Shown one piece after another: positions 18,370 through 26,214 of a stretch of DNA of 64,000 nucleotides (within the stretch, counting starts at the first letter, position 1; every line of letters starts with the position of its first letter). Position numbers and translations under genes: made by a program. Source of the DNA: Bryobacter sp. CoA8 C33 (GTDB lineage Bacteria; Acidobacteriota; Terriglobia; Bryobacterales; Bryobacteraceae); assembly GCA_019931185.1 (NCBI GenBank), contig JAINDK010000070.1, positions 26,181 through 90,180 of the forward strand, given 5' to 3'. Below the pieces are notes generated by a model that worked only from the letters and a program-made list of their open reading frames with translations, was not told the origin of the DNA and ran no database searches.

Positions 18370-19058
18370 TGCGCCACCTCCTGCTTCCCCGTTAGCTCCA
18401 GATAAGCCTCCTCGAGCGTTGCCGCTCGAAGGCCCTGTTTGATTTCCTCCACGCTTCCCTCCCGCAACACCCGCCCCCGCTCCATCACCACGACGCGGCT
18501 TGCCAACGCCTCCGCCTCCTCTATGTAGTGCGTCGTCAGCAATATCCCTTTCCCTTGCGACCGCAGCGATTTCACCTCCCGCCACAAGCCCCGGCGCGCC
18601 TCCGCGTCCATCCCCACGGTCGGCTCATCGAGCACGATCCAGTCCGCGTTGCCCACGATCGCCAATCCAAACAGCAGGCGCTGTTTCTGCCCTCCGCTCA
18701 GCTGAGCGTAAAACTCCTCCTCCAGCCCCGCAAGCCCTACCCTGCCGGCAATCTCGCGCCAGTCGATCGGCTTGTCGTAGTAGCTCGCGAAAAGCTCCAG
18801 ATGCTCCCTTACTCTCAGCGTCGCCGGCACGCCTCCCGCCTGCAGCATCACGCCGCTGACCGCGACCGATCTCTTCACCTGTCCGATCCCCGGACGCCGC
18901 AATCCCAGCAGGATCTCAATCGCCGTCGTCTTGCCGGCGCCATTGGCCCCCAGCAGCGCCACGACTTCTCCCGCCCTGACCTGCAGGTTCAGTCCGTGCA
19001 ACGCCTCCTTCTTCCCATAGCTATAGTGCACATCCACCAGTTCGACTAGTATCTTCAT
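18366..19058 (-). CDS. ABC transporter ATP-binding protein (CcmA/DrrA type)
   Basis: 230 residues with Walker A GANGAGKT, Q-loop VMLQAGGVPATLRV, signature LSGGQKQR, Walker B WIVLDEPTVGMD and H-loop LTTHY. The QAGGVPATLRVREHL sequence is typical of ATPases paired with ABC-2 permeases beside DesKR-like two-component genes. First gene of the operon. The 72-bp gap to the glycosyltransferase gene upstream on the same strand could hold the promoter. Confidence 0.92.
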   Translation of the reverse strand: MKILVELVDVHYSYGKKEALHGLNLQVRAGEVVALLGANGAGKTTAIEILLGLRRPGIGQVKRSVAVSGVMLQAGGVPATLRVREHLELFASYYDKPIDWREIAGRVGLAGLEEEFYAQLSGGQKQRLLFGLAIVGNADWIVLDEPTVGMDAEARRGLWREVKSLRSQGKGILLTTHYIEEAEALASRVVVMERGRVLREGSVEEIKQGLRAATLEEAYLELTGKQEVAQ

Positions 19059-19130
19059 GTCATCATGTTGAAGCCATTCATTGCTTGCCGCCAGTGACGC
19101 TCATCACCAATCCGTTATGACTTTTGTCAG

Positions 19131-20603
19131 CTAAGGAACAATCAGAATCTCCACCCAAAACCCCCGCTGCGAGAATCCCACCAGCGGCACCAATCCCGGC
19201 ACCTCGCCAATATCGAGCGGACCCATCTCATCGGCTTGCCGGAAGAAGGTCCGCAGCAACTGCCTGACCCAAGGCCAGCGGGCGAAACTACTGTCCGGGT
19301 TCCAACTCCGCGAATAGACGACCAGTACATCCCCCTTCCGCCAGTCGAGCCCCTTGAGCCGTTCGAGGGAAAAATCCTCGATGGGGCGCACATCGGGAAG
19401 CGCCTCTTCCACATAGCCGAGGTAAGGCTTGCGCAGCGCGTCCGTCAATGGCCAGGCCGTGGTAATTCGGCTCCGGCTCAAGCGTCCGGCCAGATAGCCT
19501 GCCACGTCCTTGTGCACCTCGACGAGGTCCACCATCGCCAAGTTGTTCTCGAGCGGATAGGGCCAGGGCGGATTGGCAAACAACATGCCGAGAAGGCCCG
19601 CGCAACTCAACCCCACGGCTAAATGCTTTCTCCAACCAGCCAGCTGGGAGAACCCGGCCGCGAAGGCGGCGTAGAGCACCGGCAGCACCGGCAACAGATA
19701 CCGCTCGAGCACGGCCCCTCCCGTCACACTCACCAGCCCCACCAGCGCCAGACAACCCGCCACCACCGGTTTCCAGGCCGGGCCAAAGCCCACTTCGCGC
19801 CATTTCCAGGCGAGCACGCCCGCACCCACCACATGCAGGTTCTCCAATCCCAGGTAGCTCACCCGCCGCGCCAGCGCATAAAGCAGGCGTACCGGATGCA
19901 GCGGATAGAGCATGTTGTATTCGGCGTAAGCCGTGTCGCCAAGCAATTTTCCCGTGCTCCACCAGACATAGCCCACCCAGTTGAGTACGATGAGACCCGG
20001 TACGAGAAGTAATTGCGAAGCCAGGGTTTTGCGCCCTTCCCGCCAGGCCCACCACGCCAGCGCCCAGGCAACGGCAAGGGATGTCTCCTTGAAGCATACG
20101 CCGCCGATCGCTCCAGCCAGCATCATCCCCTCGTCGCGCCTGACCCAGCCAAGCAACAACAGGGTGGTGAAAACGGCGGCTGGCAGATCCAGTTGCGCCA
20201 TCATGCTCTGCGTGAATACGAGCGGGTTGAGCCCGAGCATCGCCAGCGCCATGAAGGCCGGCGCTCCGCGCGCCTGTTTGAGCAACTCAATCGCCAACAA
20301 GAAGCCCAGCGTCAAATAGGCTGTTCCCCAGGCCAGCATCACAACGCGCGTCACCGTAATCGACTCTCCCGCTACTTTCCAAACCCCCGCCAGCAGCAGC
20401 GGTAAACCGGGCGGATGGGAGTTCGGCAGGGTGGAACGGGGAATCAGCCCCTCACCCAGATGCAAATCGTGGGCTTGCGAAATAAACTGCCCCGCCTCAT
20501 CCCAAAAATAAGGCAGGGTCAGCAATTTGTAGTGAGTGGTGTAGAGGTAGAGGAAACACAGACCGGCCACAACCGCGATCGAGACGGCGCGCCGGGCTGA
20601 CAA
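19131..20603 (-). CDS. GT39-like membrane glycosyltransferase
   Basis: About 490 residues with ten or more membrane segments and a first periplasmic loop containing LPYFWDEAGQF, the Asp/Glu pair expected for GT-C fold (PMT/ArnT-like) transferases that use polyprenyl-phosphate sugars. The start is uncertain. TTG 20603 has AAGG 8 bp upstream and follows the DUF3467 stop, while TTG 20663 would overlap DUF3467 by 50 bp. Acceptor and sugar are not identifiable. Confidence 0.75.
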   Translation of the reverse strand: MSARRAVSIAVVAGLCFLYLYTTHYKLLTLPYFWDEAGQFISQAHDLHLGEGLIPRSTLPNSHPPGLPLLLAGVWKVAGESITVTRVVMLAWGTAYLTLGFLLAIELLKQARGAPAFMALAMLGLNPLVFTQSMMAQLDLPAAVFTTLLLLGWVRRDEGMMLAGAIGGVCFKETSLAVAWALAWWAWREGRKTLASQLLLVPGLIVLNWVGYVWWSTGKLLGDTAYAEYNMLYPLHPVRLLYALARRVSYLGLENLHVVGAGVLAWKWREVGFGPAWKPVVAGCLALVGLVSVTGGAVLERYLLPVLPVLYAAFAAGFSQLAGWRKHLAVGLSCAGLLGMLFANPPWPYPLENNLAMVDLVEVHKDVAGYLAGRLSRSRITTAWPLTDALRKPYLGYVEEALPDVRPIEDFSLERLKGLDWRKGDVLVVYSRSWNPDSSFARWPWVRQLLRTFFRQADEMGPLDIGEVPGLVPLVGFSQRGFWVEILIVP

Positions 20604-20613
20604 GCTCTGAACC

Positions 20614-20907
20614 TTACTGGACCGGACCGCTACCCGATTGGGGATCCAAGCGGATCTCCCCAAAGGTGCTCTCGTACTGCAGCAAATTCTGGTTCAGCAG
20701 ATTAGACAGTGCTTTGGCCTGCTGCGGACTCAGATACACACCCTGGAAATTCGTGATGTTCACAGTGTCCGGAACGCTCTGCGAAATCGTGCCGAACATG
20801 AGAAAGAAGTCCCACAAATTCACTCGCACCTGCACGGAGTTGGAATAGCTTTCGCGGTAGTCCTCGCTATTGGCGACTTGCAATTTGGGGCTGGGAGCTA
20901 GAAACAT
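20614..20907 (-). CDS. DUF3467 family protein
   Basis: 97 residues. The pattern EDYRESYSNSVQVRVNLWDF, then GVYLSPQQAKALSNLLNQNL and YESTFGEI, is the DUF3467 signature, a small beta-rich protein of unknown role found in many phyla. It lies immediately upstream of the GT39-like gene on the same strand and its stop overlaps that gene's likely ribosome-binding site, so they are probably co-transcribed. Confidence 0.8.
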   Translation of the reverse strand: MFLAPSPKLQVANSEDYRESYSNSVQVRVNLWDFFLMFGTISQSVPDTVNITNFQGVYLSPQQAKALSNLLNQNLLQYESTFGEIRLDPQSGSGPVQ

Positions 20908-20957
20908 GGGCCAACTTTCATTTTTGAACCGGATTGAATGCGAAGGAGGGAGAGAAG

Positions 20958-21034
<77 letters not shown>

Positions 21035-21084
21035 GCAAACAGCCAGAACTTGGAGTTTAGCATGCAGGCCAGTCCGCCGCAATC

Positions 21085-22287
21085 CTAATCCTCGCGTTCA
21101 CTGAGTTGCCGCTGCTCGAGCAAGTCCTCCACTTTGCGCGTGAATTCCCGCTTGGCCTCCTCATGCAACCGTCCGCTGGCCACGCCGGGAAAGCCCGCAT
21201 GCGCTCCCTTCACCAGCCCGTCCCGCCCCACGAAAAATGTGGTCGGCCAGGAATTCCAATTCTCGGCCTGCTTCAGCTTTTCCTTGGCTTCACTGATTTC
21301 TCCGGCAAGCAACACCGGGTATTCAATTCCATGTTTTTTCACAAAGGCCCGCAACCGCGCTGGGTCCGCCAATTGCTCAGCTTCCTCGAAGTCGAGAGCG
21401 ACGATTTCCAGGCCCCGGGAGCGGTACTGGCGGTCAAGTTCGGCCAGGAAAGGCGCCTCGTCGTGGCAGTTTGGGCACCAGCTTCCCATGACATTCACCA
21501 GCACAACTTTTCCGCGAAACCGCTCATCGCTTTCCTTCACCAGCTTGCCGTGCAAATCAGGAGCTGAGAAACGGAGGGGCTCACTGGCATTCTTGACCCC
21601 GGTAAACTGATGCGGGTCGGTTGGCCCGGTTAGCCCGGCGGCGCGAGCCGCCTCTGGGCGCCGTGCTGCATACTCCTTGCCATTCAGACGCAAGTTCAGC
21701 GTCCCTTCCGTGCCGCGGCGAATCTCCAGCAGCCCCGGCCGTGCCCCGCTAAAGTGACCCAGAAGGAACTTCTCCCCATCAAAGCTTCCGCTCAATAAGC
21801 CCGTATCCCCGTCAATACGCAGCACCGTGGCGTCGGCGCGCCCCCCCTTTTGTAAGACAATCAAGCGCCATGCCTTCTCGCCCTTGGCGCTGACGGTTTC
21901 AATTTCCCATTCCCCGCCAATCTCCGGCGCTCCTGGGCTTTCCGGAACCGTGCCCGCCAGACGCGCTGAAAAATCATACCAGCGCTTCGCCCGGCCATAT
22001 TGACCTTTGAGCTCCCCCGCTTCGAAGACCGCTTCGAGCTTCGTCGCATAGTAGTCAAACTCGAATTCCAGTTTTCGCCCGTCAAAGCTACCCTTTGTCG
22101 AGCGATAGGAATCGCGGCCATTGGAAAACACTCCGGTAATGTTGTCCTGCCTTCCCTCGATCACAAATCGAAACGGTACCCGGCTGCCATTGGCTAGCAC
22201 AGTGGCGTCCCAGACACCCGCCAACTCCTGCGCTTGGGCGCTAATCCCCATGATGACTAAGCCGATCAGCAACTCTGAGTTTCTCAT
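21085..22287 (-). CDS. TlpA-like thiol-disulfide oxidoreductase with N-terminal beta domains
   Basis: 400 residues. A signal peptide (MRNSELLIGLVIMGISAQA) is followed by about 210 residues of beta-rich sequence with two ITG(V/L)FSNGRDS/ DTGLLSGSFDG-like motifs, then a thioredoxin-fold AhpC/TSA-Redoxin domain from about residue 235 with redox motif SWCPNC near 268-273 and the cis-Pro region NWNSWPTTFFVG. It should act as a periplasmic thiol reductant or oxidant. It is divergent from the Rrf2 regulator gene across an 80-bp region with dyad symmetry, which may put it under that regulator. Confidence 0.85.
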   Translation of the reverse strand: MRNSELLIGLVIMGISAQAQELAGVWDATVLANGSRVPFRFVIEGRQDNITGVFSNGRDSYRSTKGSFDGRKLEFEFDYYATKLEAVFEAGELKGQYGRAKRWYDFSARLAGTVPESPGAPEIGGEWEIETVSAKGEKAWRLIVLQKGGRADATVLRIDGDTGLLSGSFDGEKFLLGHFSGARPGLLEIRRGTEGTLNLRLNGKEYAARRPEAARAAGLTGPTDPHQFTGVKNASEPLRFSAPDLHGKLVKESDERFRGKVVLVNVMGSWCPNCHDEAPFLAELDRQYRSRGLEIVALDFEEAEQLADPARLRAFVKKHGIEYPVLLAGEISEAKEKLKQAENWNSWPTTFFVGRDGLVKGAHAGFPGVASGRLHEEAKREFTRKVEDLLEQRQLSERED

Positions 22288-22314
22288 GCTGCGTTGATCC
22301 TACCCGAATTATCT

Positions 22315-22356
22315 CTAATTGTCTATCGATGATTAGGGAATTTATCTCCCGATAGA
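22315..22356. promoter_or_regulatory. Dyad symmetries between tlpA-like and Rrf2 genes
   Basis: The 80-bp divergent region contains two overlapping inverted repeats: CTAAT (22315-22319) with ATTAG (22332-22336), and TCTATCG (22322-22328) with CGATAGA (22350-22356). A TAGAAT hexamer (22353-22358) lies just 9 bp before the Rrf2 start, so a transcript from it would be almost leaderless. These could be autoregulatory Rrf2 operators; this is inference from position and symmetry. Confidence 0.4.
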
Positions 22357-22367
22357 ATAAAGCGTTC

Positions 22368-22841
22368 ATGCGCACACTTTCGAAAAGAACGCAGTATGCC
22401 CTTCGTGCTCTTTATGCTCTCGCCCGCCAAAGCTCGAAACATCCTGTGCTCATCGCCGAGCTAAGCCAGTCGGAAGACATCCCGCGCAAGTTCCTCGAGC
22501 AGATCCTGTTGCAGTTGAAGCAGAAGGGGCTGGTCGATTCCCGCCGGGGGCGCAATGGCGGGTACTTTCTCACTCAAACCACGGATTCCATTACGCTTGG
22601 GGCCATCATTCGCGCCATTGACGGCCCGCTTGCGCCACTGCCTTGCGCCAGCGAATCGAAGTTTCGCAAATGCGACGAGTGTCCGGACATTCGGTTTTGT
22701 GGGACGCGCCTGATCATGCGAGAAGTTCGTGATGCCACGGCCGCCATTCTGGATCACACAACTTTGGCCGACGTTAACCGCAAAGTCGATGAAGCTCGCT
22801 CCGAGGCCGAACCTGGTGACGAACTGATGTACTACATCTAA
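22368..22841 (+). CDS. Rrf2-family transcriptional regulator
   Basis: 157 residues with the Rrf2 winged helix (MRTLSKRTQYALRALYALA, IPRKFLEQILLQLKQKGLV, RRGRNGGYFL). Four cysteines in the C-terminal half (LPCASES...CDECPDIRFCG) could ligate an Fe-S cluster, although the spacing differs from the three-Cys IscR/NsrR pattern. It is closest in feel to CymR/IscR-like sulfur or redox sensors. Divergent from a thioredoxin-fold gene and 87 bp upstream of a small-peptide operon whose promoter carries paired palindromes. Confidence 0.92.
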   Translation: MRTLSKRTQYALRALYALARQSSKHPVLIAELSQSEDIPRKFLEQILLQLKQKGLVDSRRGRNGGYFLTQTTDSITLGAIIRAIDGPLAPLPCASESKFRKCDECPDIRFCGTRLIMREVRDATAAILDHTTLADVNRKVDEARSEAEPGDELMYYI

Positions 22842-22852
22842 TCTCTATTTTG

Positions 22853-22910
22853 TCGATCGACATTATTGACATTTTTGAGCATCCCGCTTATTCTTGATCT
22901 AATCGATCGA
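22853..22910 (+). promoter_or_regulatory. Promoter flanked by two TCGATCGA palindromes
   Basis: A sigma70-like promoter is readable: TTGACA (22866-22871), a 17-bp spacer, TATTCT (22889-22894), and a start site expected near 22901. TCGATCGA occurs at 22853-22860, just upstream of the -35 box, and again at 22903-22910, at the expected transcription start. The two are exactly 50 bp apart, so they could bind a dimer pair on the same DNA face. The arrangement looks like a repressor-controlled promoter for the peptide/deacetylase operon. Confidence 0.5.
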
Positions 22911-22928
22911 GTTAAGGTATTGCTGCGT

Positions 22929-23027
22929 ATGAAATCCTCCACTTCAAACCTGTTAAAGCTTTTGCTTTCTGTTCTCTGGATCAGCCTGACCGCCCTGTTT
23001 TTCCATCAGCATGGGGGGGGGCGCTGA
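22929..23027 (+). CDS. 32-residue membrane peptide
   Basis: A short frame with ATG 22929 encodes 32 residues: a polar start (MKSSTSN), a single hydrophobic helix (LLKLLLSVLWISLTALFF) and a His/Gly tail. Its TGA overlaps the ATG of the next gene (TGATG), the usual sign of coupled translation, and it lies directly behind a recognisable promoter. Nine consecutive G residues (23013-23021) encode the terminal glycines and are prone to slippage. The function is unknown: it could be a leader peptide whose translation gates the operon, or a small membrane protein. Confidence 0.5.
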   Translation: MKSSTSNLLKLLLSVLWISLTALFFHQHGGGR

Positions 23028-23608
23028 TGTCGCTAGCCGCTTCTTTGCTCTACCGCGTCAGTTCCGCGTTGGCGCATTCGGGTCGCCTGGAGGATACGCT
23101 TGTCGACTTGGCCAATGCTCTGGGCCGGCATGCTTGCCTGGACCGGGTTTCCCTTACGATAGAAGACCCGCAGCGCGGTCATGGCCAATCCGCCACATAC
23201 ACCCAGCCAGGGCCCGATTCGGCCAGTTTCGTTTTCACGCGGGCGCTGGCGCAGGGTGGCTTCCGTTATGGACAAGTCGAGATCCTTGCCTCCCGGCCCG
23301 CGCTTAGCGCCGTGGACCTCTACACTTTGTGTGGCACGCTGGAGAACTTGCTGGTGAACTTCGCCGTGGCCCAATCGCGCGACCGGCGGCGATCGCAGTT
23401 GCGCGCGCAATTGCTGCTGTTGCGCGAAGAGTTGAGCAGCAGCAAGCTGCTCGCTCGCATCCAGGCTTTACTCGACTCGACGGGCTATGGTCACTTGTCC
23501 GCTTTGGAGGTGCTGGAAGAGGAATGCCGTTCCGGGCGAGTCTCGCTGGCGACGGCGGCAAGCCGTTTCCTGCGCCGCTACCAGCGGGCCTTGCGGGAGG
23601 CGGCATGA
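23027..23608 (+). CDS. GAF-like/ANTAR-like protein of unknown function
   Basis: 193 residues. The first 110 look like a compact alpha/beta sensory domain (GAF-like) with CLDRVSLTIEDP and FRYGQVEILAS strands. After a coiled linker (RRSQLRAQLLLLREELSS), the C-terminus KLLARIQALLDSTGYGHLSA and SLATAASRFLRRYQ has the helix spacing of ANTAR RNA-binding domains, although the match is weak. If correct, it would be an antitermination-type regulator. It is coupled at both ends: TGATG with the peptide and ATGA with the deacetylase gene. Confidence 0.5.
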   Translation: MSLAASLLYRVSSALAHSGRLEDTLVDLANALGRHACLDRVSLTIEDPQRGHGQSATYTQPGPDSASFVFTRALAQGGFRYGQVEILASRPALSAVDLYTLCGTLENLLVNFAVAQSRDRRRSQLRAQLLLLREELSSSKLLARIQALLDSTGYGHLSALEVLEEECRSGRVSLATAASRFLRRYQRALREAA

Positions 23609-24378
23609 ATCCGCAAGGCGCCACTTTGTTTCTCGCCGCCCATCCCGATGATGAATACTACTGTGCCGCCACGCTTTATCATCTCGCGCGCCACCTGGCG
23701 GCGCCCGTTGACCAGATGGTGATTACCGACGGGGCGGGGGGGCATCGTTTTGCCGGACTGGCTGGAGCCGTATATGGTCTCGACCTGTCCGAGGGAGGTA
23801 AAGATCACGGGCTATTGCCCGTGATTCGCCGGGAGGAATCGCAACGCGCGTCCCGCCTGCTGGGCTTGCGTGAGACGATCTTTCTCGGCCAGCCGGATCC
23901 TGGGTTTACGCTCGATGCGGCTGCGGCGGAACATTGCTGGGATCTGGGCTGGCTCGAGCGGCGTCTGCTGGAGCGTTTACTCGATCAGGATTATGCGGCC
24001 CTGTTCGTAATCGCTCCCGAGGACCAAGAGCACGGCCATCACAAAGCGGTTTGCCGCTTGGCGCAGAAGGTGCTGGCCCTGCTGCCGGCGCAGCGGCGGC
24101 CGGTGCTTGTGGGGGCGCAACCCGGGCACTCGGCTCGAGGGCCCGCTTGCCGCCCACCCGCTTTCCAGTTCAGCCGTTCCCGCCCGGTTCCAGGGGCTGA
24201 ATCCCTCACCTACTCCGTGATCGTGAACTGGCTGATCGCGGAGTACAAATCCCAGGGCCTGTTTCAACTGGAGGCGGGACGTCATGACTGCGAACGGTTC
24301 TGGATCCTTCCTCCCTCCGACGACCGGGTCTCAAGCGCTTTTCTCGATCAACTCGCCCTCTATCCTCAGGCCGCCTGA
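23605..24378 (+). CDS. PIG-L/LmbE-family N-acetylglucosaminyl deacetylase
   Basis: 257 residues from ATG 23605, preceded by GGGAGG and overlapping the previous stop (ATGA). The zinc-binding AHPDDE motif is at residues 12-17 and the second metal motif is EHGHHKAV near 143-150. The family removes acetyl groups from N-acetylglucosaminyl conjugates, as in GPI anchors, mycothiol and bacillithiol synthesis, and antibiotics. With an Rrf2 regulator, a thioredoxin-fold gene and a PLP enzyme nearby, a thiol-related or surface-glycan substrate is conceivable but not shown. Confidence 0.88.
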   Translation: MNPQGATLFLAAHPDDEYYCAATLYHLARHLAAPVDQMVITDGAGGHRFAGLAGAVYGLDLSEGGKDHGLLPVIRREESQRASRLLGLRETIFLGQPDPGFTLDAAAAEHCWDLGWLERRLLERLLDQDYAALFVIAPEDQEHGHHKAVCRLAQKVLALLPAQRRPVLVGAQPGHSARGPACRPPAFQFSRSRPVPGAESLTYSVIVNWLIAEYKSQGLFQLEAGRHDCERFWILPPSDDRVSSAFLDQLALYPQAA

Positions 24379-24396
24379 TTGGCTAGCATAGGCGGA

Positions 24397-25611
24397 ATGA
24401 CCCGCCGCTCGTTGCTGTCCCTTCTCGCCCCGTACCAGGCTCTGTCCCCGGCCGACGCTGCCCGCAATGAAGACTTCTGGTTCACGGCGCGCATGGCCTT
24501 TACGGTCGACCGCAACCTGCTGAACTTCAATAATGGCTCTGTCTGTCCGGCGCCGAAGGTGGTTCAAGAGGCCATGCACCGCTACTGGACGGTGACGAAT
24601 CTTTCACCTTCTCACTATGTCGACGAATTGCTGTTGCCGGAGAGCGAGGTCATCCGGGAAGATCTGGCGCGGGAGTTCGGCTGCTCGCCGGAAGAGTTGG
24701 CGCTTACGCGCAACACGAGCGAGGGTCTGCATGCCGTGCTGCTTGGCCTTGAGTTGAAGCCGGGCGACGAGGTTCTGACCACCACGCAGGATTACCCGAG
24801 CATGATCGCAAGCCTGCGGCAGCGAGCCGATCGCGAAGGGATTGTCCTCCGCCAGTTCCCCTATCCGACGCCGCCGAAGAGCGCACAAGACTTGACCGAT
24901 CTGTTCTTGTCCCACATTACTCCCAAGACAAGAGCGCTGCTGATCTCCCACCTCACCTTCACGACCGGACAGATTTTCCCGATCGCGCGTCTGGCCGAGG
25001 AAGCCCGCCGCCGTAACATTTACTCGATCATTGACGGGGCCCACGGCTTTGCGCATCTGGATTTCAAGATCTCCGAGATCGGCTGCGACTTTTACGCCAC
25101 AAGCCTGCACAAATGGCTGACGGCGCCGGTCGGCACCGGTTTTCTTTACATGCGGCAGGAACTGATCCCTCGCGTCTGGCCGCTGACGGGCGTACCGGCG
25201 AACCTGCGCGGGAACATCCGCAAGTTTGAAAGCGCCGGCACGCAACCGGTCGCCATGCGCAACGCCATTTCTGATGCACTTGCTTTTCACCGCGGTCTCG
25301 GCGCTCAGCGCAAGCAGGAGCGGCTACGCTTTCTGCGGCAGCGTTGGGAGGCTCAACTGCGTCCGTTATCGCGCGTGATTTCGCGCAATGCCGACACGCC
25401 GGAACAATCCTGCGGTATTGGCGCGCTCTCGATCGACGGGTTACCGGCGGCGGAGTTGACCCGGCAATTGCTGGAAAAGTACAAGATTCATGTGCGAGCG
25501 CGCGTGGTGCCGGGCGAGTTCGAGTGCATCCGCGTCACACCGAACATCTATTCCTCGCTCGAGGACGTCGATCGCTTTGCCCGCGCGATCACCGCGATTG
25601 CCCGCGCCTAG
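24397..25611 (+). CDS. Class V aminotransferase with Tat-like signal
   Basis: About 404 residues from ATG 24397, with AGGCGG just upstream; a TTG directly after the previous stop is an alternative. The N-terminus MTRRSLLSLL resembles a twin-arginine signal. The PLP-fold follows: NFNNGSVCPAPKVV, TRNTSEGLHAVLLG, IDGAHGFAHLDF and the PLP-lysine in TSLHKWL near 240. The family includes isopenicillin-N-epimerase-like and cysteine-desulfurase-like enzymes; no specific reaction is assigned. It is probably the last gene of the peptide/deacetylase operon and overlaps the convergent phosphoribosyltransferase by 4 bp. Confidence 0.85.
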   Translation: MTRRSLLSLLAPYQALSPADAARNEDFWFTARMAFTVDRNLLNFNNGSVCPAPKVVQEAMHRYWTVTNLSPSHYVDELLLPESEVIREDLAREFGCSPEELALTRNTSEGLHAVLLGLELKPGDEVLTTTQDYPSMIASLRQRADREGIVLRQFPYPTPPKSAQDLTDLFLSHITPKTRALLISHLTFTTGQIFPIARLAEEARRRNIYSIIDGAHGFAHLDFKISEIGCDFYATSLHKWLTAPVGTGFLYMRQELIPRVWPLTGVPANLRGNIRKFESAGTQPVAMRNAISDALAFHRGLGAQRKQERLRFLRQRWEAQLRPLSRVISRNADTPEQSCGIGALSIDGLPAAELTRQLLEKYKIHVRARVVPGEFECIRVTPNIYSSLEDVDRFARAITAIARA

Positions 25612-26213
25612 CTCCACACCTTGACAATATCTTTTTCGGCAATCCCCTCGGGGATTTCCCTCGCCGTGAAGCTGTCGATCTTCGCCAGATAGTACATCGG
25701 CAGCGGGTCGAAGGTCGGCGCATCCGGCCAAGGTTGATACACCATAACGGCCAGACCCACGACTTCCGCGCCGTAGCCTTCGACGAGTGACTTCAGATGG
25801 CTCAACTTGCGGCCGGTGCGGAAGATGTCATCGACGAGCAGCACCTTTTCACCCGGCTGAGGAGCGACGAACTCCCGGAACTTCTGCGACCGGCGGCTGT
25901 CGTCGGCCTCGGCCCAATACACCTTGCGCGCCCCCAGCGCCTCCACGACGCCGTAGGCCACCGGCAGCCCGCCCGTCGCTGGGCACACCACCGACAGATG
26001 ACCGATCATCGCCTTCAATTCCGGATTCTGCCGGATCTTGCGGGCCAGCGCCACGCTGAACACCTTGGCGTTTTTATAGTCCGCCATGACATGCGGCATG
26101 CCCAGATACTCATCCGTGTAGCTCCCGTCGGGGTACACAAAGTGCCCGGTCCGCAGCGCTCCGGTTTCCCGCAGCAGTTCCACTACTTCGTCTTCGGTCG
26201 GCAACAGTTGCAT
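25608..26213 (-). CDS. Orotate phosphoribosyltransferase-like protein
   Basis: 201 residues, type I phosphoribosyltransferase fold. The PRPP-binding motif is VLLVDDIFRTGRKL near 125-138, and the N-terminal GALRTGHFVYPDGSYTDEYL resembles OPRTase-type enzymes. It may make nucleotides by PRPP transfer, but the loop sequence departs from standard PyrE, so the base is not assigned and no symbol is given. It follows the sugar-transferase gene by 1 bp. Confidence 0.78.
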   Translation of the reverse strand: MQLLPTEDEVVELLRETGALRTGHFVYPDGSYTDEYLGMPHVMADYKNAKVFSVALARKIRQNPELKAMIGHLSVVCPATGGLPVAYGVVEALGARKVYWAEADDSRRSQKFREFVAPQPGEKVLLVDDIFRTGRKLSHLKSLVEGYGAEVVGLAVMVYQPWPDAPTFDPLPMYYLAKIDSFTAREIPEGIAEKDIVKVWS

Positions 26214-26214
26214 T

